From: Janthinobacterium sp.
Lineage (GTDB): Bacteria > Pseudomonadota > Gammaproteobacteria > Burkholderiales > Burkholderiaceae_D
DNA: 43,316 bases
Assembly (NCBI RefSeq): GCF_009923995.1
Contig: NZ_RFSK01000051.1
Coordinates: forward strand, 1 to 43,316
Direction of reading: 5' to 3'
In this document: positions 18,630 to 27,543 of the stretch, piece by piece
How positions within the stretch are numbered: position 1 is the first letter of the stretch
Layout: each line of letters starts with the position of its first letter
The notes under the pieces: generated by a model
Told to the model about the DNA's origin: nothing
Databases searched by the model: none
The model's input: only the letters and a program-made list of their open reading frames with translations
Program-made: the position numbers and the translations under genes

Positions 18630-19969
18630 GCGCCGGCCACCGCCTGGCGGCCTACGCCGACTTGTTCAAACGCTATGCCGCAGTGCTGCGGCACAGCTGG
18701 CGCCACCGCGCCGCCATGAGCGGACCCGTGCTCAGCGAAGACGAAGCGGCCTTCCTGCCGGCCGCGCTGGCGCTGCAGGAGCGGCCCGTGTCGCCCACCT
18801 TGCGCGTCACGGCGCGCGTGCTGATGCTGCTGGTCGCTTGCGTGCTGCTGTGGGCCATCTTCGGCCGGGTCGACATCATCGTCAATGCGGCCGGCAAGAT
18901 CATCCCGTCGGGCAACAGCAAGACCATCGCTTCCGTCGACGTGGCGGCCGTGCGCGCCCTGCATGTGCGCGAAGGGCAGGCCGTCAAGGCGGGCGAGCTG
19001 CTCGTGGAGCTGGACAGCCGCGGCCCCGATGCCGAGCGTGACAGGGCTGCCGGCGACGCCGTGGCGGCCGCGCTGCAAGTGGCCCGTTCGCGCGCGCTGA
19101 TCGGCGCCGTCGACTCCCTGGCCATGCCGAAGCTGGTGGCGCCGCCCGCCGCCTCCGCCGCCCAGCGGGAAGAGGCGCAGGGCCACCTGGATGGCCAGTA
19201 TGCCGCTTTCCGCACCCGGCTTGCCCACATCGACGGGGAAATCGCCCGCTATGCGCAGGCGCTGCCGCTGGCGGCGCAGCGGGCCGCCGACTACCGGGCC
19301 CTGGCCGACACGCGCGACGTGGCCGAACATGCCTGGCTGGAAAAGGAACAGGCGCGCATCGACCTGGCTGGCCAGCTGGCATCGGCCCGCAGCGAGCGCG
19401 CCGCCCTGCTGGCGCAGACGCGCAAGGATGCCTACGATGCGCTGGCGGAAGGCGCGCGGGTGGCGGCCGCCAGCGGCCAGGACGCGCGCCGCGCCGGTGC
19501 CCGCGGCAGCCTGCTGCGCCTGACGGCGCCCGTCGACGGCACGGTGCAGCAGCTCAAGCTGCACACGGTGGGCGGCGTGGTGCCGGCCGCGCAGGCGCTG
19601 ATGCAGATCGTGCCGCGCCAGGGCCGGCTGGAAATCGACGCCGTGCTGGAAAACCGCGACGTCGGTTTCGTGCAGGAAGGGCAGGCGGTCGCCATCAAGG
19701 TCGACGCCTTCGACTTCACGAAATACGGCACTGTGCCCGCCGTCGTCAGCAGCGTCTCGCGCGATGCCGTCGAGGATGACAAGAAAGGCCTCGTGTATGC
19801 CGTCAGGATCACGCTGCGCCAGCCGGCCATCGTCATCGACGGCAGAGTGGTGCAGCTGTCGGCCGGCATGGCCGTGCGCGCGGAAATCCGCACGGGCACG
19901 AGGCGGGTGATCGAATACGTGCTCTCGCCGCTGGTGCAGCACCAGAAGGAGGCGCTGCATGAACGCTAG
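18626..19969 (+). CDS. Type I secretion periplasmic adaptor (HlyD family)
   Basis: A 447-residue membrane fusion protein. A short cytoplasmic N-terminus is followed by one membrane span at ~residues 66-84, then the periplasmic part: a first lipoyl half (KIIPSGNSKTIAS; VREGQAVKAGELLVELDS), a long helical hairpin (~130-285), the second lipoyl half (LTAPVDGTVQQLKLHTVGGVV) and a beta-barrel with DVGFVQEGQAVAIKVDAFDFTKYG, a pattern typical of HlyD. It links the ABC exporter to the outer-membrane channel. ATG 18626 overlaps the exporter stop codon by four bases. The 3' end overlaps the next gene by 11 bp, so the three proteins are translationally coupled. Confidence 0.92.
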
Positions 19970-21377
19970 CGCTCGCGCCGCCGTGTTCAGCGCCGGCTTG
20001 CTGCTGTGCGCGCTGCCGGCGCACGCCGGCTGGCGCGACGATCCCCTGCGCGCGCAGCCGCGCTTGCCCGATGGCGGCCGCCTGCTGCCGGGCGACAGCG
20101 TCGCCGCCCCATGCCCGCCGTCGTACGACGCAGCCATGCCCCTGAGCCTGCCGGCGGCCATCGACCTGGCCTTGTGCCACAACGCGCAGGTGCGCGGCGC
20201 CTGGGCCGGCATCCAGCTGCAGGCGGCCGGCCTGGGCGAAGCGAGGGCCGCCTACCTGCCGACCCTGAATGTGGGCCTGAGCCGCGTGCACGACCGCACG
20301 GCCTATCCGGGCGCCGCCAGCGCTTCCAGCAGCTTGAACAGCAATACGGGCTCGGTGAGCTTTTCCTGGCGGCTGTTCGACTTCGGCGGCCGCGCGGCGG
20401 GCCAGCGCGGCGCCACGGCGCTGCTGGACGCGGCCCTGGCCAACCGCGACGCGGTGCTGCAAAAGACCCTGGCGGCGGCCGTCGGCGCGTATTTTGACGC
20501 GCAAACGGCGCAAGCGACTGCGCGGATGCGGCGGGAATACCAGGCGCTGGCGCAGGACACGGTGGCGGCGACGCGGCGCCGCGCGCAGCGGGGACTGGGC
20601 TCGCACAGCGACACCCTGCAGGCGGAAAGCGCGCTGGCCAAGGCGGCGCTCGGCGCCAGCCGCGCCGGCGGCGAAGACGACAAGGCGCGCGCGGTCCTCA
20701 TTTATATCCTGGGCTTGCCGGCCGGCGCCGGCGTGACCGTGGGGGACGACGCGGATGCGCCGGCGTCCGGCCTGCGCGAGGACTTGCAGGCCTGGCTGGC
20801 GCAGGCGCAGGTCCGCCATCCCGCCATCGTGGCGGCGCAGGCGCAGGTGGCGGCGGCACGCGAACGGGTGGCCGTGGCCCGCTCGGAGGGCCGTCCCAGC
20901 ATGGACCTGACGGCCAATTTCTACCAGAACGGCCGCCCGAACCAGGGCTTGTCGCCCGCGTCGACACGCGAAACCCTGGTCGGCGTGTCGCTGAACATTC
21001 CCCTGTTCGACGGCTACGCGCGCGGCTACAAGGTGCGCGGCGCGCAGGCGCAGGTGGCGCAAAAGGAGGCCGAGGCGCAGGAAACGCAGCAGCAGACCCT
21101 GATGGAGCTGGTGAAAGCGCACGCGGAAGCGGACATGGCGCTGGCCAACCTGGCGGCCTCGCGCACCTGGCTGGACGCGGCGCAGGAGGCGCAGGCCAGC
21201 GTGCAGCGCAAGTTCGGCCTGGGCGCGGCGGACATCCTGGAAATGCTGGCCACGCAGTCGGCGCTGCTGGAAGCGCAGCAGGAGCGCATCCGCTGCCAGG
21301 GGGAGTGGCGCGCGGCCCGCCTGCGGCTGCTGGCCAGCGCCGGCGTGCTGGGACGGGAGGCGATTGCAGGGCGGTAA
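19959..21377 (+). CDS. TolC-family outer-membrane channel of the type I secretion system
   Basis: A 472-residue outer-membrane efflux protein. It has a signal peptide (cleavage after ALPAHA), then two repeats of the TolC fold: strand-forming SFSWRLFDFGGRAAGQRG and VGVSLNIPLFDGYARGYK are the typical strand-plus-Gly turns, each followed by long coiled-coil helices (AQATARMRREYQALAQDTV; AQVAQKEAEAQETQQQT). It trimerises into the channel that completes the exporter. The start lies inside the 3' end of the HlyD gene (11-bp overlap), so it is dedicated to this system rather than the general TolC. This is the last gene of the locus. Confidence 0.92.
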   Translation: MNASARAAVFSAGLLLCALPAHAGWRDDPLRAQPRLPDGGRLLPGDSVAAPCPPSYDAAMPLSLPAAIDLALCHNAQVRGAWAGIQLQAAGLGEARAAYLPTLNVGLSRVHDRTAYPGAASASSSLNSNTGSVSFSWRLFDFGGRAAGQRGATALLDAALANRDAVLQKTLAAAVGAYFDAQTAQATARMRREYQALAQDTVAATRRRAQRGLGSHSDTLQAESALAKAALGASRAGGEDDKARAVLIYILGLPAGAGVTVGDDADAPASGLREDLQAWLAQAQVRHPAIVAAQAQVAAARERVAVARSEGRPSMDLTANFYQNGRPNQGLSPASTRETLVGVSLNIPLFDGYARGYKVRGAQAQVAQKEAEAQETQQQTLMELVKAHAEADMALANLAASRTWLDAAQEAQASVQRKFGLGAADILEMLATQSALLEAQQERIRCQGEWRAARLRLLASAGVLGREAIAGR

Positions 21378-21456
21378 CTGGCGCAATCCGCGCGCCACGG
21401 CGCTGCAAAAGTGACTATATTAAGGCGTCTGATCCACACCGACCAAGGGAGACATC

Positions 21457-21954
21457 ATGCACAGCATCCAGAAGATTACCCCGTGTTTATGGTTCAACGG
21501 CCACGCCGAGGCGGCGGCCCTGTTTTATACGGGGATTTTCCCCAATTCGAAAGTCGGCCAGATCCTGCGCTACGGCGAGGAAGGCCGGGAAATCCACGGC
21601 CAGGAGCCGGGCAGCGTGCTGACGGTGGCGTTCGAGCTGGACGGCCAGACCTTCACGGGCCTGAACGGCGGCCCCCTGTTCCAGTTTTCCGAAGCCATCT
21701 CCTTCCAGGTCAATTGCGAGACGCAGGACGAGGTCGACCATTACTGGACCCAGCTGTCCGAAGGCGGGCCGCTGGAGGCGCAGCAGTGCGGCTGGCTCAA
21801 GGACCAGTTCGGGGTGTCGTGGCAAATCGTGCCCACCATCATGATCAAGCTGCTGACGGACCCCGACCCCGCCAAGGCGCAGCGCGTGATGCAAGCCATG
21901 ATGGGCATGAAAAAGATCGACATCGACGCCATCAAGCGCGCCTACGCGGGCTAG
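21457..21954 (+). CDS. VOC-superfamily protein, PhnB-like
   Basis: A 165-residue protein of the vicinal oxygen chelate fold, in the PhnB-like / '3-demethylubiquinone-9 3-methyltransferase' subgroup named in databases. The hallmarks are LWFNGHAEAAALFYTGIFPNSKV at the start and GWLKDQFGVSWQIVP near residue 115-130. Despite the old name, there is no methyltransferase motif. The reaction is unknown. The C-terminal PAKAQRVMQAMMGMKKIDI region is also typical. CAAGGGAG supplies the ribosome binding site. It is a single gene between the secretion locus and purT. Confidence 0.85.
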   Translation: MHSIQKITPCLWFNGHAEAAALFYTGIFPNSKVGQILRYGEEGREIHGQEPGSVLTVAFELDGQTFTGLNGGPLFQFSEAISFQVNCETQDEVDHYWTQLSEGGPLEAQQCGWLKDQFGVSWQIVPTIMIKLLTDPDPAKAQRVMQAMMGMKKIDIDAIKRAYAG

Positions 21955-21977
21955 CCTGGCGCGCGGGGCAGGGCGCG

Positions 21978-22000
21978 GGGCGCACGCCAGCCGTGCGCCC
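21978..22000 (+). terminator. GC-rich hairpin after the VOC gene
   Basis: GGGCGCACG pairs with CGTGCGCCC (9 bp) around a 5-base loop, 24 bp past the stop codon. There is no T-run, so it may be a weak or factor-assisted terminator. TATAGT at 22024-22029 just after it is a plausible -10 box for purT. Confidence 0.4.
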
Positions 22001-22065
22001 TGTCCAAGATGGCCGGCATTTGTTATAGTCCCAGCCATCTTTCCATCCCCCAACAGACCCTGCCC

Positions 22066-23301
22066 ATGACTACCAGCACCATTCCTACCGGCACCATCGC
22101 GCCGCGCACTTTCGGCACGCCCCTGTCTTCCACCGCCATCAAGGTCATGCTGCTCGGCTCCGGCGAACTGGGCAAGGAAGTGATCATTTCGCTGCAGCGC
22201 CTGGGCGTGGAAGTGATCGCCGTCGACCGTTACCCGAACGCGCCGGGCCACCCCGTGGCGCACCGCTCGCACGTGATCGACATGAGCGACGGCGTGGCCC
22301 TGGCCGCCCTGATCGACCTGGAAAAGCCGGACCTGATCGTGCCCGAGATCGAAGCCATCGCCACCGATACCCTGGCCGCGCTGGAAGCGGCGGGGCAGGT
22401 CACCTGCATCCCCAACGCGCGCGCCGCCGTGCTGACCATGAACCGCGAAGGCATCCGCACCCTGGCCGCCGAGACCCTGGGCGTGGCGACGTCGCCCTAC
22501 CGCTTCGCCAGCAGCCTGCAGGAATTGCAGCTGGCGTGCCAGGAGATCGGCTTCCCCTGCGTCGTGAAACCCGTCATGTCCTCCTCGGGCAAGGGCCAGT
22601 CCAAGCTGGACGGCCCGCAGGACGTGGAAACGGCGTGGGCCTATGCGGCCAGCGGCGGCCGGGTCGACACGGGCCGCGTCATCGTCGAGGGCTTCATCGA
22701 CTTCGACTACGAAATCACCTTGCTGACGGTGCGTGCCGTGGGCGCCTCGGGGCATGTCGAGACGCAGTTCTGCGAACCGATCGGCCACCTGCAGGTGCAG
22801 GGCGACTACGTGGAATCGTGGCAGCCGGCCCGCATGGCGCCGCTGGCGCTCGAGCGCGCGCGCGACATCGCCCGCAAGGTGACGGACGACCTGGGCGGCC
22901 TGGGCCTGTTCGGCGTGGAGCTGTTCGTCAAGGACGACATGGTGTGGTTCTCGGAAGTGAGTCCCCGTCCGCACGACACGGGCATGGTCACCATGGCCAG
23001 CCAGGCGCAGAGCGAATTCGAACTGCACGCCAAAGCCATCCTGGGCCTGCCCGTCAACGTGGCCCTGCGCTCGCCCGCCGCCTCGGCCGTCATCTATGGC
23101 CAGGTGGAGGCGAAGGGCATCGCCTTCGAGGGCGTGGCGGAAGCCTTGAACGTGCCGGGCGCCGACCTGCGCCTGTTCGGCAAGCCGGAATCGTTCGCCC
23201 GCCGCCGCATGGGCGTGGCGCTGGCGACGGCCGACGATACCGACACGGCCCGCGCGCGCGCCGTGCTGGCCGCCTCGAAAGTCAAGCCCGTCGCCCGTTG
23301 A
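22066..23301 (+). CDS. purT: Formate-dependent phosphoribosylglycinamide formyltransferase
   Basis: A 411-residue ATP-grasp enzyme of purine synthesis. PurT makes formyl-GAR from GAR, formate and ATP, independent of folate. The N-terminal motif [12 protein letters not shown], the [19 protein letters not shown] substrate region, the ATP-grasp lid [14 protein letters not shown] and the metal-binding [16 protein letters not shown] are all intact. Length equals that of characterised members. ATG 22066 is used; an in-frame extension to 22009 would start inside the probable promoter. The stop codon overlaps the start of the next gene by one base, so the two are likely co-translated. Confidence 0.95.
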   Translation: MTTSTIPTGTIAPRTFGTPLSSTAIKVMLLGSGELGKEVIISLQRLGVEVIAVDRYPNAPGHPVAHRSHVIDMSDGVALAALIDLEKPDLIVPEIEAIATDTLAALEAAGQVTCIPNARAAVLTMNREGIRTLAAETLGVATSPYRFASSLQELQLACQEIGFPCVVKPVMSSSGKGQSKLDGPQDVETAWAYAASGGRVDTGRVIVEGFIDFDYEITLLTVRAVGASGHVETQFCEPIGHLQVQGDYVESWQPARMAPLALERARDIARKVTDDLGGLGLFGVELFVKDDMVWFSEVSPRPHDTGMVTMASQAQSEFELHAKAILGLPVNVALRSPAASAVIYGQVEAKGIAFEGVAEALNVPGADLRLFGKPESFARRRMGVALATADDTDTARARAVLAASKVKPVAR

Positions 23302-23747
23302 TGGCCTCGATGGCCGATGCCGCCCTGCCGCAGGCCGACGCCGGCGGCGACGCCGTCAAGCGCAAGCTGCGCGGCCACATTGCGCGGCGCAACCTGGCGG
23401 GAGCCGCCAACGACTGCAAGTGGAACGAGCTGCTGGCCTGCATGCGCGGGCGCACGGAGTGGGTGCCCTCGTACCGCTACGGTTCCGTGTCCGGCTACGT
23501 CTCGGGCTGGGACACGGAATGGGATTACCACCCGCCGTTCCCGTTCCTGGGCGTGGAATGGTTCGACATCGGCCTGTATGCGGAAGAACACGTGGGCATG
23601 CTGCTGCCGAAGACCGTCATCGACCACGGCGTGTGGATCGTGCCGGAACTGGAACGCATCGGCTTCGATTTCGAAGTGCGCGACCGGGTGGCGCGCATCT
23701 GGGCGTATTTGCCCCGCAATTATCACGACTTTCCACCTGCTGATTGA
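23301..23747 (+). CDS. Uncharacterised protein, DUF6678-like
   Basis: A 148-residue soluble protein. It has tryptophan- and tyrosine-rich motifs CKWNELLACM, SGWDTEWDYHPPFPFLGVEWFDIG and RIWAYLPRNYHDF. The WD-x-EW-x-YH element recalls the DUF6678 family, an assignment I hold with moderate confidence. There are no signal or membrane segments. The start codon overlaps the purT stop (TGATG), so expression is coupled to purT, but a part in purine metabolism is not shown. Its stop codon lies in the left arm of a 122-bp inverted-repeat element. Confidence 0.65.
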   Translation: MASMADAALPQADAGGDAVKRKLRGHIARRNLAGAANDCKWNELLACMRGRTEWVPSYRYGSVSGYVSGWDTEWDYHPPFPFLGVEWFDIGLYAEEHVGMLLPKTVIDHGVWIVPELERIGFDFEVRDRVARIWAYLPRNYHDFPPAD

Positions 23748-23866
23748 CACCCGACCAACCCTGCTGCGCGTCGCTACAGGCGGCCTGCGATGCTCACCGT
23801 ACTGGAGTACGGTTGCGCTTCCTGGCCACCTCTCCCTTCCGCTCGCTACGGTTTTGTCAGGTGTCG
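23745..23866. repeat. 122-bp element with terminal inverted repeats and a central hairpin
   Basis: Left end TGACACCCGAC (23745-23755) and right end GTCAGGTGTCG (23856-23866) are inverted copies matching at 9 of 11 bases. In the middle ACCGTAC/GTACGGT (23796-23813, loop TGGA) forms a perfect 7-bp hairpin. It codes for nothing. The design fits a small non-autonomous mobile or REP-like element, or a terminator-like structure, between two genes. Confidence 0.5.
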
Positions 23867-23885
23867 TTAATAATAGATTGATAAC

Positions 23886-24623
23886 ATGCCTGAACACGAT
23901 ATTCCACAAGTGCCGCAACCGGACGACGCCGTCGTCGGCAAGGAAGCGGGCGCGCAGATGCTGGCCACGGCCTGCGCCGCGCGCGACGCCTTTTATGCCA
24001 CCCTGGGAGAGGTCGACGCCGACGTGCTGGCGCCGCTCGTCAATCCCGCCTTCACGGGCGGCCCCCGCTGGCCATCGCTGCGCCAGGCCTGGCGCGTGAT
24101 CCGCCGCGCCGATTCCATCCTCATCGCCAGCGACGGCCTGAGCGACCCGTTCGAGGATGACGACGACGTCTTCGTGCCGCGCGGCCACCTGCTGGAAGTG
24201 TGCATCGAAGCGCCGCTGTCCGCCTTTGACGGCGGCGCAGTACAGGCATCGTGGCTGTTCGACGTGATTTACCAGGTCAGCCAGAACGTGGCCGACCATG
24301 GCTCCATCGATTTGCTGGTGCAGCGCCACGGCAGCGTGTCGATGGCGCTGGAGGTGCAGGATGCACCCATGGGACTGGAAGATGAAAACGCACAGGTGGG
24401 CGTGCTGCTGGCCCAGGGCACGGCCACCATACCCCCCTCCCTGGCCACGCCGTATGGCGCGGTGATGCTGCTCACGGCCACCGTGCTGCAGCCGGCGGAA
24501 ATGGCGCATATCGGCGAGGCCGCCGACAAGGCGCAATCGCGGCGCGACCTGGCCGCCGCGCTGGGGGCCTCACCGACGGGGCACTGGAGCGTGGCCAGCC
24601 GGCCGGCCGTCATTCCCCGCTAG
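23886..24623 (+). CDS. Uncharacterised conserved protein, SUFU-like features
   Basis: A 245-residue soluble protein. The motif GGPRWPSLRQAWRVIRR followed by ILIASDGLSDPF is distinctive and recalls bacterial proteins described as suppressor-of-fused-like. The middle (SWLFDVIYQVSQNVADHG) and an ATPYGAVMLLTATVLQPAEM segment also fit this group, whose role is unknown; some relatives sit near immunity genes. No signal peptide is seen. The gene begins just after the inverted-repeat element and its 3' end overlaps the convergent TPR gene by 14 bp. Family assignment is tentative, though it is clearly a real gene by composition. Confidence 0.6.
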   Translation: MPEHDIPQVPQPDDAVVGKEAGAQMLATACAARDAFYATLGEVDADVLAPLVNPAFTGGPRWPSLRQAWRVIRRADSILIASDGLSDPFEDDDDVFVPRGHLLEVCIEAPLSAFDGGAVQASWLFDVIYQVSQNVADHGSIDLLVQRHGSVSMALEVQDAPMGLEDENAQVGVLLAQGTATIPPSLATPYGAVMLLTATVLQPAEMAHIGEAADKAQSRRDLAAALGASPTGHWSVASRPAVIPR

Positions 24624-25344
24624 TCTTTTCGCTAGTTTTTTCAGCGGGGTCGGGGGCGGATGTTGGCGGCACTGGCGGTGCCGGCGGCTCCTGCCCATCC
24701 TGCGCGTCGATGGCGGCCGGTGCCGGTTCCGGTTCGCGCCACTTGCCCGCCGCCTTCAGCTTGTTCTTCAGCCCCGGCAGGGGAAAGCCCAGGGCGTAGG
24801 CTTTTTGCGCGTGCGCGCTGGCCTTGTCGTATTCCTTCTTCTTGATATACATCAGGCCCAGGTTGTACTGGATGGTGGCCTGTTCGGGCGCCAGGCGGCT
24901 GGCCGCGTCCAGCTGTTCCAGCGCCGCCGCATCCTGGCCCATGGCCAGCAGATAGCTGCCGTACACCATGCGCGCCGTCACGTCGTGCGGGGCGTAGGCG
25001 ATGGCGCGCTCGAAGAAGCAGCTGACCGTATAGCGGGCGCCGGGCGGCTGCGGGCTTTTCAGGCGCAGGCCCAGCTTGGCCATCGACGCCAGGGCACGGT
25101 GGTGGTTCGGGAAGTGTTCCAGCGTGTAGCCGATGTCGGCGCCCAGGCTGCCCGTCATGCCCTGGGCCAGGGTTTCCACGGCCCGCGAAAAATGGAATTT
25201 CTCGACCACGGACAGGCCGCCGCGGTCTTCCGCGCTCGTGTAGTCGCCGCCCGGCGTGTGCTTGACGTAGGGCGGGCAGTCGGCCGCCGCCATGGCGCTG
25301 CCGCCGCCGGCGGCCAGGGTGCAGGCGAGGATCAGGTGTTTCAT
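24610..25344 (-). CDS. Periplasmic TPR protein at the end of the XrtA operon
   Basis: A 244-residue exported protein with a signal peptide (cleavage likely after GSAMA). The core (~residues 100-195) has tetratricopeptide-like repeats (SCFFERAIAYAPHDVTARM; AALEQLDAASRLAPEQATI; NLGLMYIKKKEYDKASAH). The C-terminal tail is Pro/Ala/Glu-rich and probably disordered. TPR proteins in polysaccharide clusters often act as periplasmic scaffolds. Its ATG overlaps the stop codon of the glycosyltransferase upstream (ATGA), so it is the last gene of the minus-strand operon starting at 29385. Its specific partner is unknown. Confidence 0.8.
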   Translation of the reverse strand: MKHLILACTLAAGGGSAMAAADCPPYVKHTPGGDYTSAEDRGGLSVVEKFHFSRAVETLAQGMTGSLGADIGYTLEHFPNHHRALASMAKLGLRLKSPQPPGARYTVSCFFERAIAYAPHDVTARMVYGSYLLAMGQDAAALEQLDAASRLAPEQATIQYNLGLMYIKKKEYDKASAHAQKAYALGFPLPGLKNKLKAAGKWREPEPAPAAIDAQDGQEPPAPPVPPTSAPDPAEKTSEKTSGE

Positions 25345-26606
25345 GGCGTACTCCTGTGGCTGACCTGGTCCAGCAAGTCGGCCAGGGCATTGCTGCGGGC
25401 TTGCCGCGATTGCAGGGCGATGGTGGCGGGGCTGGCCAGCGGCGCGCGGCCCTGGCGCGCCAGTTCCAGGAAGCGCTGCAGGGCGCGCGCGCAGTCGCTG
25501 CTCGAGGCCAGCTGGCCGAGCGTGTCGATGCCGCAGTGGCGCAGCTTGGCCGCGCTGTCGCCGGCCAGGTCCGTCAGCGCCAGGATGGGGCGGCGGCTGC
25601 GCAGGTATTCATACAGCTTGGCGGGGATCTGCGCATTGCAGTTGGCCGCCTGCAGCAGCAGCAAGCCGTCGGCGCCCTGCATTTCCCGCAGCGCCTCGGC
25701 GTGCGGCAGCAACGGCGCCAGGCGCACCACGTCGGCGATGCCGTAGTCGGCCAGCAGGCCGGCCAGCCACGCGTCGTGGCCCGTGGCGCGCAGCACCAGC
25801 TGGAAGGTGCGCGCGTCCAGCACGCCGTCGCGGCGCAGCCGGGCCAGGGCCTGGAACAGGGGCCGGGGATCGCGTTCGGACGGGTAGACCACGCCGCTGT
25901 GCAGCAGCAGGAAGCGGCGGCGGTGGCCCTGCGGCCCCGGCAGCCCTTGCGGCGTCGGCGCAGCATCCTCGCCATCGAGTTCGTCGTCATGGCCGTTTTC
26001 GATCAGCGCAAAGCGGTCGCGCGGCAGCTGCGCCAGGCGCCGCCGGTGCGCATCCATGGCGCCCGGCGTGGTGCAGACGATGGCCGCGCTGCGCGCCGCG
26101 ATGCGCTGCTCGATCCACGCGTGCATGCTGTGCAGGCGAGGGTCGGGCGGATACGGCGCCAGCGGGTCGCTGTCGTCCAGCATGGGGTCGCGCTGGTCGG
26201 CGATCCACGGCAGGCCGCTGAGTTTTTGCAGGGTCAGGGCGATCAGGTGCGCCGTGGCGATGGGATAGGTGGACCAGATGGCGTCCGGGCGGTACTGGCG
26301 GATCAGCCGCAGGCCGGCCGGCACGGCGCTGAGCCACCAGGAACTCCAGCGGTCCGGCAGCGCCAGGCAGCGGGGATAGCGCCCGGCGATGGCCAGGTGG
26401 CGCGCCGCGTCCAGCGCCAGCGTGCGGCGCACGGTGGTCTGCGCGCCGATGCGCGCCAGTTGCGAGCCGCCGTGCTGCGCGTAGGCCAGCGGGCCGGGGC
26501 TGAGCACCAGCGGCTGCCATCCGCAGTCGGGCAGGTGGCGCGCAAAGCCCAGGGTGCGCAGGATGGCGCTGCCGCCCGCCATGGGCGGGAAGTGATACGC
26601 CACCAT
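25341..26606 (-). CDS. GT4-like glycosyltransferase of the XrtA cluster
   Basis: About 421 residues with a GT-B fold. The N-terminal motif MVAYHFPPMAGGSAILRTLGF is typical of GT4-like enzymes in exosortase A clusters. A central LLLHSGVVYPSERDPRPLFQAL marks the start of the sugar-nucleotide domain, and QIPAKLYEYLRSRRPILAL is the donor-binding region near the C-terminus. It should add a sugar to the lipid-linked repeat at the cytoplasmic membrane. The start is uncertain: ATG 26606 and GTG 26609 lie very close to the first conserved strand, while an in-frame ATG at 26744 would overlap the hydrolase gene by 83 bp and add an unconserved basic leader. The 3' end overlaps the TPR gene. Confidence 0.8.
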   Translation of the reverse strand: MVAYHFPPMAGGSAILRTLGFARHLPDCGWQPLVLSPGPLAYAQHGGSQLARIGAQTTVRRTLALDAARHLAIAGRYPRCLALPDRWSSWWLSAVPAGLRLIRQYRPDAIWSTYPIATAHLIALTLQKLSGLPWIADQRDPMLDDSDPLAPYPPDPRLHSMHAWIEQRIAARSAAIVCTTPGAMDAHRRRLAQLPRDRFALIENGHDDELDGEDAAPTPQGLPGPQGHRRRFLLLHSGVVYPSERDPRPLFQALARLRRDGVLDARTFQLVLRATGHDAWLAGLLADYGIADVVRLAPLLPHAEALREMQGADGLLLLQAANCNAQIPAKLYEYLRSRRPILALTDLAGDSAAKLRHCGIDTLGQLASSSDCARALQRFLELARQGRAPLASPATIALQSRQARSNALADLLDQVSHRSTP

Positions 26607-26661
26607 CACCGGGCCGCGATCGACCCGGCTGCATCCGGCCGCGCCCCGGTCGGCGCGCCCG

Positions 26662-27543
26662 CTACCATGACTGCAGCCAGCGCGCGCACAGCTGCTCCAC
26701 GTCGGCGCGCCAGGCGGCGCTGGCGAAGGTATGGTTGGCGCCATCGACCTGCGCCTGCGTCCACTGGGCGCGGGCGGCCACGGCGCGCCAGCGCGCGTCG
26801 GCGGCCAGCAGCGCGCTCCATTCGCGCGCGCCCAGGTCGTCGCCGCTGAGGATGAGCAGGACCTTGCCCTGGAATTGCGTCAGGGCCCGCAGCATGGCCG
26901 GCGCGGGAGCGTCGGGCTCCTGCGCCGCCGCGCCCTGGCTGGCCGCCGCCACCTGGCGCAGCGAGGCGAGGCTGGCGCCCAGGCGCACGCCGCCGCGCGC
27001 CAGCTTGCGCCAGAAGGCCGGCTGCAGCAGGCGCGGCAAATAATAGTGGCGCAGGGTGGCGCGCGCCAGGCCCGCCTCGCTGCGTACCCAGGGGTTGAGC
27101 AGGACCAGGGCCTGGACGCGCGCATCGTGCGGCGCATGGCAGGCGGCGGCCGTGGCACCGTCGCACAAGCCCCACAGCACCACTTCGCGCAGGGATGGCA
27201 CGGCGGCGAAGAATTGCGCCAGCGCGCCGGCGATGTCGGGACCGGCGGCGCGGTAATCGCGCGCGCTGCCTTCGCTGTCGCCCATGCCGCGCAGGTCGAA
27301 GCGCAGCACGGGCAGGCCGCGCGCGGCCAGGGCGGCCGCCAGCAGGGTGAACTGGCGGTGGCTGCCCACGCGGTACTGCGGCCCGCCCGTGACGACGAGG
27401 ACGCCGCGCGGACCGGGCGCCTCGGGCAGGCTGAGGATGCCCACCATGCGCGCCTGCGCGTCGGCGTCGTCGTCCCCGGCCGCGCTGCGAAAGCGCAGCG
27501 CCAGCTGGCGCACGGCCTGCGCCTGCGCGCCGTCGCGCTTCAT
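26662..27543 (-). CDS. Exosortase A system-associated hydrolase 1
   Basis: A 293-residue alpha/beta hydrolase of the XrtA-linked type 1 group. The GVLVVTGGPQYRVGSHRQF start and LRFDLRGMGDSEG are diagnostic. The nucleophile elbow reads GLCDG with Cys127 in place of serine, and a late DGANHTFA supplies the histidine. Such a Cys-His-Asp set recalls dienelactone hydrolases. The family's substrate is unknown; the context suggests release or transfer of an acyl or thioester group during polysaccharide making. The start codon overlaps the stop of hydrolase 2 (ATGA). No signal peptide is present, so it acts in the cytoplasm. Confidence 0.88.
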   Translation of the reverse strand: MKRDGAQAQAVRQLALRFRSAAGDDDADAQARMVGILSLPEAPGPRGVLVVTGGPQYRVGSHRQFTLLAAALAARGLPVLRFDLRGMGDSEGSARDYRAAGPDIAGALAQFFAAVPSLREVVLWGLCDGATAAACHAPHDARVQALVLLNPWVRSEAGLARATLRHYYLPRLLQPAFWRKLARGGVRLGASLASLRQVAAASQGAAAQEPDAPAPAMLRALTQFQGKVLLILSGDDLGAREWSALLAADARWRAVAARAQWTQAQVDGANHTFASAAWRADVEQLCARWLQSW

